64,000 bases of DNA. It comes from Andalucia godoyi. Its lineage: Eukaryota; Discoba; Jakobea; Jakobida; Andaluciidae. Below are positions 40,152-49,664 of this stretch, piece by piece. Both the position numbers and the translations under genes were made by a program. The first letter of the stretch is position 1. Every line of letters starts with the position of its first letter. Under the pieces are notes generated by a model. The model searched no databases and was not told the origin of the DNA. It saw nothing but the letters and a program-made list of their open reading frames with translations. The stretch covers positions 62,001 through 126,000 of the forward strand of contig VRVR01000033.1 of the NCBI GenBank assembly GCA_009859145.1, written 5' to 3'.

Positions 40152-40828
40152 ATTATCATTATCATCATTATCGTTGTTATCATTTTGCGGATGCTTTGAT
40201 CCGGTTTGATGCGATGTCTACTACAGGTTGCATGACCGACTTCACTGTTGTCGGTTTTTGTTTTTGTTTTTGTTTTTTTGGGATTGACCAAACCGACTGT
40301 AGTGTGTCCCCGCCGAAAATTAAATTCGACCAAATAGAAAAAAAGAGAGCCTCACCATCGATCCTGGATTTTCCTGATCAATCTCATGGAAGCGTGTTTT
40401 CATTTTCAGTTATTAACGATCCTTCTTTTTATTACTTTTAATTCTGTTAGTGTTTTTTATTTGTTGCTTTTTATTTGTTCTTCAATCTTCGTTTCGCCCC
40501 CCTCAAAGTGTCTTTTCCACCACTGCGGTTCGCATCCTTCTTTCACCAGGAAACGTCATAGTCGTCGTCCCCGTCATTAATAACCAGAGGATCAAGAAGA
40601 GAGGCTTCGCTTTTGGAACAGCAATAATAATATCAATTCACACGAATCGTGCAGAGTATTAGTGGAGTAGGAGGTTTGGGGAGTAATAGTAAGAAGCGTG
40701 TGGAGAGGTACTGAACAGCAAACAGCAACTGCGATAACAACAACATCGAGGGCAACAAAAAGAAAAGGTAGGAAAATTGATTCTTTTTTATTATATAATT
40801 CTACTTTAAATTACTTCTTCCCTCCATC
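40152..40828. other. Divergent spacer, LYR gene and kinase promoters
   Basis: ATT/ATC-rich at 40149-40185 and GTTTTT repeats at 40257-40276. No gene was seen. Confidence 0.4.
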
Positions 40829-43800
40829 ATGCCGAGGCCTGCGGATCCGTTTGCAGATATGACGCAGATTGTGCTGGAGTATCTTCAGACGTATGGGTTT
40901 CAGAACACCGCGTCGATGTTTATGAAGGAGCTTGACCAGGTTGTCAACCGCCTTGCAAATTCTGGAAATCTGAACGAATCTACTGGAATTCAGCAGCTTT
41001 CATTTGATTCGGAAGCAGAAGAAGATGAAGCGAAGGAACAAGAACAGGGGCCAAATCAGGAAGAAGAGAAGGAGGAGGAGGGTTTAGAAGAGGGTGAAGT
41101 AGTTGTTTCTATGGAGTCAAACAAGCAGAAACGCAAAGGAAATGCCTCTGTTATTTTCAAAGAAGATGACGACGACGAAGAAGAAGAAGACGATGGCGAT
41201 AATGATAATGACGCAAAAGTCGATCGAAGAAATCGTCATGGCAAAGTGTCACAAGATGGTGATGGCAATGTGGCTGAGGACGAGGACGAGGACGAGGATG
41301 AGGATGAGGATGATGAGGAACATGGAGATGAAAACGATGCGAATTATGAAGGCGACTCAGAGGAAGAAGAAGACGACGATGATGAATTGGAGCAGCCGTC
41401 GCCTGCTGTCATGCAACCTACGGTGAAGAAATCTTCTTCATTGTCATCTCGCGGTCGAAAGGAAAAGACCGGAATTGAGGCTGAGCTTACGGAGCGAAGT
41501 CCGAGTCACAAGTTGCAGAGTGATGATGTTGAACAGGGCGACGATGATGAGTGGGAGAACGACTCGGATATGGGATACGAAAGATACTACCTGCCTTTTG
41601 AAGACGGAGACTATCCGTATTGCGCCAGTCATATTCGCAGGCAACTCGAGGTCGTGAACAAGATGGAGCTCTTGCCTGAAGACTTTGATGAATTTTCCGA
41701 TTTTGCGGCGGAGGAAGAAGAAGAAGAGGCGGCGGCGGAGCAAAATGGAATGGATGTGGATGTTCTGAACCAAAGCACCGATGATGACAATGGCCACAAT
41801 GACGATGATGACGACGACGATGATGATGGTGGTGGTGGTGATGATGATGATGGACACACACAGGAAGACGATGGGGTTGATCAGCTTACACAGGAAGACG
41901 AGGACGAGGATATCTCGCTCATTTCGATAAAGGAAGGAGATGTGCTTTCCACCATGGTGAAGGATGGGTTCCTAACCTCTGAGGAACGCGATATGGAGAT
42001 CTTGAACCAGGTTGACGAAGTAGAAACGGTCCAAAGCGAGGAGCAAGAACGTATCTTAAATGCAGTTCTTGAAGATGACAAGCGATCTCCTGATGCTGGC
42101 GCTGAATCTCTGGAAGACGATCAAGAAAGCGGAGATGTTCATGATAATGGTGATGAGGAAGGACAGGATACGTCGTCCATTTCCAAGGATGACGATGCTT
42201 CAGCACCAGTCTATGCAACATTCAGCTTGCCCGTGATTTACACTCCATCCAAGACCGGCTTCTCAGAGCACAAGGATTTCCCCTTGGACATCGGAGTTAC
42301 AATTTGCGGTCGCTACCGTGTGGTCAACATGCTGGGCTCCGCTGCGTTTTCTAGAGCAGTGGAATGCCATGATCTCAAGACCGGCCAGTTTGTTTGCGTC
42401 AAGGTCATCCGCAACAGCAAAGAGTTCTTTGATCAGTCGCTGGATGAAATCGTGTTGTTGCACTTGGTTCACTCCACCGAGCGTGTGTGCGATCGTCTTG
42501 TGAAGTTGATGGACTATTTCTATCATCAAGAACATTTGTTCTTGGTTTGTGAGCTGCTGCGGGAGAATTTGTATGAAGCATGCAAGCTGAACAGAGAAGA
42601 GTACTTTGCAACCAATGGTGCGGTGCCTCTCTACTTTGTTGAATGGAGGCTTCAGAGAATTGCGCAGCAAGTCTGCGTTGGCCTGCAGCATTTGCATGAA
42701 ATGGGAATCGTCCATTGTGATCTCAAGCCCGAAAACATTCTCATCGAATCGTATTCACGTTGCTTGGTCAAGGTAATAGACGTCGGATCTGCGTGTTTCA
42801 CCACAGATAATCTGTCTTCGTATGTGCAGTCACGGTCTTATCGCGCACCAGAAGTCGTCGTAGGGTACCAGCCTTGGGACCAGCGAATTGATATGTGGTC
42901 TCTAGGATGCATTCTTGTCGAATTGTATACTGGTTATGTGTTGTTCCAAAACGACTCGGTCTCCACCATGCTTGCCCGCATTGAAGCAATTTTAGGGCCG
43001 CTTCCACGCATTCTGAAGAACGCTCCACATGCGAAACTCTTCTATGCTCCGGATGGAAAGATTTTTGAAATGGACGAGAGGAGTCACCGTCTTGTCTGGG
43101 TCCGCGGAAAGCGCACGTCCCTGGAAAAGAGACTGCGCACTACGGATGTTGCGTTCCTTGACTTTGTCAAGAAGTGCCTCATCATGGATCCCCGTCGCCG
43201 TATCACTGCTGCGGAAGCTTTGAACCATCCTTGGTTCAAGAAGGAATATCCGGAAGCGAAGGAGCTTCTTGGCGTTGCGTATGGACAGTTGCCTCCAAAC
43301 ACAGCTTCTCCTGCATCGGCTGCGGCTGCGGCTGCGGCTAGTGGAGAACTGGACGACAGTGGAGATGGCAATTATGAAGACGTGCTCCCACCACATGGCT
43401 CTGGATCTTCTGCAGAAGACAGTATCGAAGATGCTGCGATCGACCGGGATGAAGCGGAAAGCGGGCCACAGCGATACGGAAGATCTCTGTTGCGCTCCCA
43501 AGGCAATCACAGTTTTTCTGCCGACGGAGATGATGAAGCTGCGTACAGCCAAGAAGAAAGTGAGGAAGGCGACACGTCGGGAATGTCAGATCGTCCTGGA
43601 CGCCCTGCATTCAAGGCGAATACCGTGCCTGGTCATCACAGTGAACCTGATGAAGGGGAGTCTGGGGAAACAGGAACCAGTGCTGAATCGGACAGCGAAG
43701 TGGATTCCGAAGAAGAAGAACGAAAAATTCAGTACAAGGAAGAACGAACTCGACTGTTGGCGGATGATGATGGCGGTGCAGACGATGCGGTCACTCTTGA

Positions 43801-44155
43801 TCGCGACGTTGCCGTGTATCTTGAAAAGGCAGACGACGACGAGTCTTCAGGACCTGGGGAGAACTGGGCTGAAGAAGACGACGGCAGCGTCGAAGAAGAC
43901 GACGAGGACGAAAAAGATGGTGAGCCGGCTCCACAAATGCTCGTCGAGGAGGAAGACGAAGAGGAAAACGTGGACGTACATATGCAGTACCTGACGTTGA
44001 ATGATGACCATATTCACGTTGAAGATGATTCTGGCCAGAAGGACGAGGAAGCCTCGAAACTGGCGGTAGAAAACCATGACCAGGATCAAGACGTGGATCT
44101 GAGTGTTGTTGGGGACATTTCGCTTGCCGATGCAGAGGATCCGCCAATCAACTAG
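40829..44155 (+). CDS. LisH-containing DYRK-type protein kinase with acidic flanks
   Basis: The protein has 1108 aa. Residues 8-40 form a LisH dimerisation motif (IVLEYLQTYGFQNTASMFMK). Extremely acidic Asp/Glu tracts cover about 50-480 and 840-1090. The kinase domain (about 492-802) has GRYRVVNMLG with a degenerate Gly loop (GSAAFSRAV), VAE Lys as VCVKVI, HCDLKPENIL, DVGS in place of DFG (CMGC families often have DLGS/DFGS), and SYVQSRSYRAPEV. In DYRKs the loop reads YxYxQSRxYR; here the first Tyr is Ser but the autophosphorylated Tyr is kept. LisH plus DYRK is an architecture known from plants and some protists. The acidic arms suggest nuclear or chromatin-linked regulation (inference). Confidence 0.9.
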   Translation: MPRPADPFADMTQIVLEYLQTYGFQNTASMFMKELDQVVNRLANSGNLNESTGIQQLSFDSEAEEDEAKEQEQGPNQEEEKEEEGLEEGEVVVSMESNKQKRKGNASVIFKEDDDDEEEEDDGDNDNDAKVDRRNRHGKVSQDGDGNVAEDEDEDEDEDEDDEEHGDENDANYEGDSEEEEDDDDELEQPSPAVMQPTVKKSSSLSSRGRKEKTGIEAELTERSPSHKLQSDDVEQGDDDEWENDSDMGYERYYLPFEDGDYPYCASHIRRQLEVVNKMELLPEDFDEFSDFAAEEEEEEAAAEQNGMDVDVLNQSTDDDNGHNDDDDDDDDDGGGGDDDDGHTQEDDGVDQLTQEDEDEDISLISIKEGDVLSTMVKDGFLTSEERDMEILNQVDEVETVQSEEQERILNAVLEDDKRSPDAGAESLEDDQESGDVHDNGDEEGQDTSSISKDDDASAPVYATFSLPVIYTPSKTGFSEHKDFPLDIGVTICGRYRVVNMLGSAAFSRAVECHDLKTGQFVCVKVIRNSKEFFDQSLDEIVLLHLVHSTERVCDRLVKLMDYFYHQEHLFLVCELLRENLYEACKLNREEYFATNGAVPLYFVEWRLQRIAQQVCVGLQHLHEMGIVHCDLKPENILIESYSRCLVKVIDVGSACFTTDNLSSYVQSRSYRAPEVVVGYQPWDQRIDMWSLGCILVELYTGYVLFQNDSVSTMLARIEAILGPLPRILKNAPHAKLFYAPDGKIFEMDERSHRLVWVRGKRTSLEKRLRTTDVAFLDFVKKCLIMDPRRRITAAEALNHPWFKKEYPEAKELLGVAYGQLPPNTASPASAAAAAAASGELDDSGDGNYEDVLPPHGSGSSAEDSIEDAAIDRDEAESGPQRYGRSLLRSQGNHSFSADGDDEAAYSQEESEEGDTSGMSDRPGRPAFKANTVPGHHSEPDEGESGETGTSAESDSEVDSEEEERKIQYKEERTRLLADDDGGADDAVTLDRDVAVYLEKADDDESSGPGENWAEEDDGSVEEDDEDEKDGEPAPQMLVEEEDEEENVDVHMQYLTLNDDHIHVEDDSGQKDEEASKLAVENHDQDQDVDLSVVGDISLADAEDPPIN

Positions 44156-44359
44156 GCGCGAAGTACTCAGTCATCCCCCCTGTTTTGTTGTTGTTGTTGT
44201 TGTCAATTTTCATATGTACAAAAAATCATTCTTACAAGATTATGTAGGGTAAACACAAGATGTGTGCATGTATGTGTGAGTGAGTGCGAGTGATCGGCAT
44301 CATCATGCCAAAAGAAAAAGAAAAAGAAAAGTAGACGACGGCACAAGATGAGACGCGCC

Positions 44360-46417
44360 TTATCGCTTGTCTCTGGGTTTTGCGTCAACATACGTTCGAA
44401 TGACCCGAGTGCTCATGCGTTCCATCTCGACACGTTCTCGGGCTCGGCGGACCATTCCGCGCGTCTCGACCAAGGCACTTCCGACACCCTCGGACCAGAT
44501 CTTCCACGCACGCCCTTTATACTGGCGCATTGTATCGTCCAGCGCCGCCCGCGCTTCTCGCGTGGCGCGTTCTACTATCCGATATCGAAATCCATCAAGA
44601 TGGCGGTTGAAATGCGCCAGTTCGTAGGCCCATTGCAGTCTGAGAATTTGCAGACTCGCTTCAAAGTTCGACAGCCTCGTGTTGGACGCTGTTTCGTCAG
44701 AAGTAAAGATGCTTGAAAGAACAATATTGGGCATTCCAGCCGCCATGTTGCCAAACTCCCCGACGTTGAGGTTCATGCCATGCTCTGCGACATGTTCTGC
44801 AATGTCTGGAATTTCAGCAGCGGGAACACCAAGACCCGTCACTGCGCACTCGGACTCTGTCATGAGCGGCGATGACAGATTCCAGCCGGAAGGAGCTGCC
44901 GTCCCGTCGTCCACGCGCGCCAAAACATATAAGAATTCTGGGAGTGCCGGCACATCTTGGTCGTCTGGAAGGCCAAACGACCGAGTATGCTCATTAAAAG
45001 GAGTGTCCGAGTCAATCAACACTCGGTTCAGAACAACCAACTGGACTCGGCGCGAAAATTCAGCGTCTGGATCTTGGGAATCTGGCTGCCGCGATTCAGA
45101 CTCGACCTCTTCAGGCGATGGGAGGGGAATGTCGAGATGGAACGACGGATTTGAAAACGACTCTCCAAGCTCCACTGGCAACGGTACTTCCGCAGCCAAT
45201 CCCTTTCGTGAGCTTCTCGAACATTCAATAGCCCACATTGGAAACAGCTTCAGAAGCAGCTGCCGAGGGCTTTTCGCATACCCCACCGTGATTAGCCGCG
45301 CAACCTGTTTCCTGTCGATCCTCGTGAACAGCCCTTTCACCTGCTTTTCTTCGCCGTCGTTTCCTCCAGCCTGCTTTCGCTGTGCAGCGGAAAACTTCTC
45401 GTCGAACAGCGTTCCAAGCAGTGTATTCCGAATATGGAATACTGCTGCTACCTTCCATGCTGGATCCGCAATGCACTTGACCGCTGCACGCTCACAACGG
45501 GCAAACAGCCTATTCACAGGAACAAGTCGCTCAAGACTCACCCCATCTCTTGTTTCTGACTTGATTGGTTTTGCGTGCGAACCCGGCGTCCCAGCACCAC
45601 TGGAGTCACCGGAGTTCCGAAGCGCAGCAGTGGCACCTTGCACTGCAATCCCAACCATTGATACATCCTGGCTGACACATCGCAGCACCGCCTTCACGAG
45701 TCTTCCGACCAGAATTTCTCGAGCACAGAACCGATTGTGCACCAAGGACTGCATCTGAAGGGACTTTGCAGCTTCCACTACCAAATACGAGTACACAGTG
45801 TCTAGCGCCGAAAGCACGGAAGCCGATGGAAACACGGGAAACCGAATCGGCAGCTGACACACCACTCCTCCACCTTTTTGCCGTTGTCCCTCCTGCTGTC
45901 CTTGTCCCTCCTTGTCTTCGTCCTTGTCCTTCAGCAGCCCGGGTCTCGGTTCTTCTTGTCGAGTCTTTTCCTGTCTTCCCTCACGTACAGGTAATGATTC
46001 TCTTGCTCCTGGAGATCCCGGTGAGCTTGGTAATGCTGCCGCTCCAAATCGCGAGTCCACGATTCTAGAAGCCACAAGAAGCCGCTGGATCCGCAGCTTC
46101 AGCGAAGAGAGCGCAACACGATGATGCTCGCTCAGCAACCCGTATTTTTCATCCAAAGCATCCAGAACCGGAATTCCACTCACCGACCTCCCTCCGTCCT
46201 CCACCTTCTTCTTCTTCTTCTTCTTCTCTTCTGTCTTCTCTTCACCTTCACCATCATTGCCATTGCCATTGTCGAGACCGGTGGTGGTGGCGATGCTCGG
46301 AGGTCGAAACGGAGCCGATGGAGACAGTTGGTCAAGAAGCCAGGCACCATGCATCGGAACTGTACTGTGCGAATTCACAGATACTGGAAACTTGCTCACG
46401 GATCCATACACGTCCAT
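44360..46417 (-). CDS. Protein of unknown function, 685 aa
   Basis: The open frame starts upstream with GTG inside a GAAGGAAGAGAAGG repeat, which yields a false hydrophobic leader. The first ATG, at 46417, gives MDVYGSVSKFPVSVNSHST. Two charged low-complexity stretches (a Lys run near residue 65 and a Gln/Asp/Lys/Glu region near 150-190) separate helical regions. The C-terminus (about 590-685) is a long helix (FEASLQILRLQWAYELAHFN and following). No catalytic motif, signal peptide or membrane helix was seen. I do not recognise a family. The helical make-up would suit a tethering or cytoskeletal complex subunit, which is only a guess. Confidence 0.65.
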   Translation of the reverse strand: MDVYGSVSKFPVSVNSHSTVPMHGAWLLDQLSPSAPFRPPSIATTTGLDNGNGNDGEGEEKTEEKKKKKKKVEDGGRSVSGIPVLDALDEKYGLLSEHHRVALSSLKLRIQRLLVASRIVDSRFGAAALPSSPGSPGARESLPVREGRQEKTRQEEPRPGLLKDKDEDKEGQGQQEGQRQKGGGVVCQLPIRFPVFPSASVLSALDTVYSYLVVEAAKSLQMQSLVHNRFCAREILVGRLVKAVLRCVSQDVSMVGIAVQGATAALRNSGDSSGAGTPGSHAKPIKSETRDGVSLERLVPVNRLFARCERAAVKCIADPAWKVAAVFHIRNTLLGTLFDEKFSAAQRKQAGGNDGEEKQVKGLFTRIDRKQVARLITVGYAKSPRQLLLKLFPMWAIECSRSSRKGLAAEVPLPVELGESFSNPSFHLDIPLPSPEEVESESRQPDSQDPDAEFSRRVQLVVLNRVLIDSDTPFNEHTRSFGLPDDQDVPALPEFLYVLARVDDGTAAPSGWNLSSPLMTESECAVTGLGVPAAEIPDIAEHVAEHGMNLNVGEFGNMAAGMPNIVLSSIFTSDETASNTRLSNFEASLQILRLQWAYELAHFNRHLDGFRYRIVERATREARAALDDTMRQYKGRAWKIWSEGVGSALVETRGMVRRARERVEMERMSTRVIRTYVDAKPRDKR

Positions 46418-47471
46418 GCTCGCTCTCTCAGTCCACCTTTCAAAATATTGCAAAATAAGCAAGTAAAGCAAGTGAAGCAAGTGAAGGAAGAGAAGGAAGA
46501 GAAGGAAGAGAAGGAACACCTCTCAAAAGAAAAAGAAAGTCATCCACCACGTCGATGCATCAAAATCTACAGAATGGTTTTTCGGATAGTCATCTATTAA
46601 TTTATTTATTTATTTATTTGCTCAGCGAACAAACATCATCCAGTGTTTTTATTATTTAGCACGTGACGCATTGCTCTATTACGTTTTTTCTCCTTTTTCT
46701 TCTTCTTCTCCTTTTTGTCTTGCTACATGGGATCCGGAATAACGTGAAGCTCCTCCCTCTGCGACGCAGGCGGATCCGATGCAGGACCGTGCATCAGATG
46801 TTGTCATGTGAGGGCGTATTTTCATGGGAGGTCCAACAGCGATTGCTGCACAAAACACAAGAGTTCAGGGACTTCCAGGTCAGGTCACGATCGTCATGGT
46901 AGAACACACACTTTCCAGTTATGCGGACTGTATGATGGCATGATTCACCCCGTCACTTCTGTGGAAAAACAAAGACCCTCTTCACATGTGCACGGTGCGC
47001 ATGTCGGATAACGGATCAGTCTTTGATTGGGACGTCGAGGTGCGTGTTAGGGTCTATTCCCCCCCCATCTCGTCTCGGAACTGTCATGCAGCTCTCGAGA
47101 ATCCAGCATTGATGATACACAGCGTCAGCGAAGGATTGTGTTTTTGTTTTTTTAATTAATGTGATCCAACTACTGTAGTGTAGAAACAGTCCGGAACGAT
47201 TCTCGCTGAGATTCGCGATTTGCACTAAATAGTAGAACGAAATAATTATTTTCCAACTATAACCGGCTTTTTTGCTTTGTGTCTGTTTGTCACTCGTCTT
47301 TTCAATCGCGACAGCTAATCAGTTCCTAGTTTTTTCGTTGGGCTGCTTTTTTTCTTTTCTTTTCTTTTCTTTTCTTTTTTGTTTTTATCTTCTTCTCAAG
47401 TTCTTCTTGGTATTATTTATTATTTATTATTATTTGTGCTATAAAGATTGAAAAAGGAAAGGAAAGAAGGA
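46418..47471. repeat. 1.05-kb divergent spacer with purine and TTTTC repeats
   Basis: Tandem AAGTGAAGC/GAAGGAAGA units at about 46457-46515, ATTTATTT repeats at about 46598-46620, (TTTTC)n at about 47350-47379 and TTATTATTT at about 47410-47436 just upstream of the Lys/Ala-rich gene. No gene was seen. Confidence 0.55.
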
Positions 47472-48368
47472 ATGGCGCCATTTACGGATGATGAGCTTCG
47501 TCTGCTTCCCAGCAAGATTGCGGATACGGTACAGAAGATGCTTGAAGAAGAGTTCAAGAAGGCTGTGCAGAAGCTGAAGGGCTGTTCCGCGATTTGCAAC
47601 ATTGGAGTGGTGATGGCTGCAGGAAAGGTGGCCAAGGCTGTGAAGGATCTCAAGCCACAGCTTACGAAACTCAAGGACGGAGCAACGCATGGCGAAGAGT
47701 CTGATCTGGGAAAGGCTGTGACGTTCCCTGCGGACTTGATTGCGGGGATTGGAAAGGCGGTTGCAGAGACCTTTGGCGCGCTCAAGGAGTTCTTCGCAAA
47801 GGCAAAAGAGGTCATTCCGGACGAAACCCGCGCGCTCGTCACGGAAATCGGCGAGGTCCTCGATGAATTTGTCAAGCTGCTTTCGGGCGGTGGATTCGTC
47901 TGTGGAGTCCCCGATGTGACCAAGCTGACTTCGCTGGACAAGCTGGTTCCTGAGGCCATCAAGAATGCTCCGTCCAAGATTTTCAAGTTCTTCATGAAGC
48001 TTTCCGACGGCGCAATCGCAAAGTTTGGAGTCATTGGACTCATGTTCTCGGCACTCGTCAAGACCGCCGATGTCGTTGCGGAAGGCGGAATCGAGCTCTT
48101 CAAGGAGAAGTTCGCTTCGGAAGACGAAGACCTGTCTGGAGCTGCAATCCTTGCGCTCACCAAGATCGGTCTCACTGACGAAAAGTCAGTCGATGCCGTC
48201 GAAGATATCTTCAAGAACGCCGCAATGGACTCCACCAAGCCCGCAGCCGTCAAGGCAAAGGCCGCAGCTGCACTCACAGTCATCGCAACCGCAAATGCCG
48301 CAAAAAAGGCTGGCCAAATGATCTCAAACGTCATGGACAAGCTCCCGTCCATCTCAATGCCCTTTTAA
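47472..48368 (+). CDS. Lys/Ala-rich helical protein of unknown function, probably abundant
   Basis: The open frame begins with TTG at 47448; the first ATG is 47472 (MAPFTDDELRLLPSKIADTV), giving 298 aa. The protein is rich in Lys, Ala, Val and Leu with amphipathic helices throughout. The last third (DLSGAAILALTKIGLTDEKS and AAVKAKAAAALTVIATANAA) has a HEAT/ARM-like pattern. Two Cys near the start (GCSAICNIGVV) could act in disulfide or membrane association. Codon choice is strongly biased towards C-ending codons such as AAG and CTC/CTT, to the degree that the antisense strand is open for over 300 codons; this suggests high expression. No signal peptide or catalytic motif. Family not recognised. 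Confidence 0.75.
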   Translation: MAPFTDDELRLLPSKIADTVQKMLEEEFKKAVQKLKGCSAICNIGVVMAAGKVAKAVKDLKPQLTKLKDGATHGEESDLGKAVTFPADLIAGIGKAVAETFGALKEFFAKAKEVIPDETRALVTEIGEVLDEFVKLLSGGGFVCGVPDVTKLTSLDKLVPEAIKNAPSKIFKFFMKLSDGAIAKFGVIGLMFSALVKTADVVAEGGIELFKEKFASEDEDLSGAAILALTKIGLTDEKSVDAVEDIFKNAAMDSTKPAAVKAKAAAALTVIATANAAKKAGQMISNVMDKLPSISMPF

Positions 48369-48575
48369 AATACCTTATTTTGCGTAAATCTGGCAAAGAC
48401 TGTAGACACTTCCTTTGCGTTGTCGTTGTCATTGTCGTTTCCTGCTAGTCTTTCCTCTATTTTGCTTGTCTACGTTTTATTTATTTATAATTCTTTTCTT
48501 CTTCCTCTTCTTTCTTTCTTTCTTTCTTACTGCGTCTGCTTGTTTGTCGTGTTTCAGGGAACGCCACACGGGAAA

Positions 48576-49007
48576 ATGATGTCGCCCCAGGATCGGTATC
48601 GAGCGCATCTGACGACGGAGCTTCTTCCAGAACTCGAGCGCCTGATCCGGATGCGCGACAAGCTGTACGAAGACCTGTCTCCGTATCTTGATTTACGAAC
48701 GCAGCTGCGAGTCCACACGGAGAGTGCTGATCCTGGACGCAGTGGAGAGGAGCAGCCGATGCTTATCGATATTGGATCGAGGGTGTTTGTAGAAGCGCGC
48801 GTGAGCTCGGGTCTTGATGCGGGGCTGTTTGTGCATGTTGGGTTTGGATTCCATGTGCAAATGAGTGTGGACGAGGCACTTGCATTCATCGTGAAAAAGG
48901 AAGAAGACTCAATGCGCAGAGCAGAGACCGTCGCTGCGAGAATAGCCTCCGTCCGCGCGCAGTGCAGACTCGTGGAAGACGCTCTCCGAGACGCCGCGGA
49001 ACTCTAA
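48576..49007 (+). CDS. UXT-like prefoldin alpha-type protein
   Basis: The first in-frame ATG is 48576 (MMSPQDRYRAHLTTELLPEL), giving 143 aa. A coiled-coil arm is followed by LYEDLSPYLDLRTQL, a beta-hairpin pair (PMLIDIGSRVFVEARVSSGL and GLFVHVGFGFHVQMSVDEAL) and a second helix to the end. This is the UXT/ART-27 signature. UXT is a subunit of the URI prefoldin-like (R2TP-linked) complex that helps fold RNA polymerases and PIKK kinases. A TTTCAG acceptor-like site lies 18 bases upstream of the ATG, so a 5' untranslated intron is possible. Length matches UXT (about 150 aa). Confidence 0.88.
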   Translation: MMSPQDRYRAHLTTELLPELERLIRMRDKLYEDLSPYLDLRTQLRVHTESADPGRSGEEQPMLIDIGSRVFVEARVSSGLDAGLFVHVGFGFHVQMSVDEALAFIVKKEEDSMRRAETVAARIASVRAQCRLVEDALRDAAEL

Positions 49008-49358
49008 AGCTTCCCCTTTCTCCTGCTGTAGCTTGCGCACTTCCCCGAGCATCACTTGATACTATAACTCTTTGGCACTCTTTGACATTGTTTGACATTG
49101 TTTGACATTGTTTGACAAGAGTCTCGGATGGTGAATGATGGACATGGAAAACATGAAAAACCAACCTCAATCGTGGTATTATCCGCTACGCACCAGTGCC
49201 ACGCGTCCAAAAAAACCCCATTTCCATTTCCTCCGTTTCCCCCACCGAGAAAAGTCATGATTCACATTTCTTCCTCAATTCCCATAAAACAGCAAGTATG
49301 AGTCGCTCACGCACATCCACACACACACATATTAAAAAGTCGAATCTCTCTTGCGACT

Positions 49359-49406
<48 letters not shown>

Positions 49407-49664
49407 TCCAAACCACTTCTTTTTACAACTTTTTGGAATCCTCTTTATATTACTCATTTTCCTTTCCTTTTATCTATTTCCTTTTATTTCCTTGTATTTA
49501 TTTTCATTTATATCGCTGCTATTCATACATCCGTAATTAATTCGCTATTTCTTTTTCTTGCTGTGGTTCTATTGGTATCGGATTTTTCTCGTTGTTGTTC
49601 TTGTTCTTGTCTCGTGTGTGCGCTTTGAGAAGAAGTTCGTCTTTTCTTTTCTTTTATTTGCATA
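49008..49664. repeat. Spacer with decamer tandem and (CT)n
   Basis: A perfect TTTGACATTG decamer is repeated almost four times at 49081-49118. (CT)n spans about 49360-49399 and further pyrimidine-rich sequence runs to the bZIP ATG. No gene was seen. Confidence 0.7.

Noticed and set aside
46418-46519. Leu/Phe-rich 'signal peptide' in front of the 685-aa protein
   Set aside because: It starts with GTG and is the translation of a GAAGGAAGAGAAGG repeat; the first ATG is at 46417.
47420-48352. 310-aa minus-strand frame opposite the Lys/Ala-rich gene
   Set aside because: It arises from the codon bias of the sense gene and is Ser/Ala-rich with no motif.
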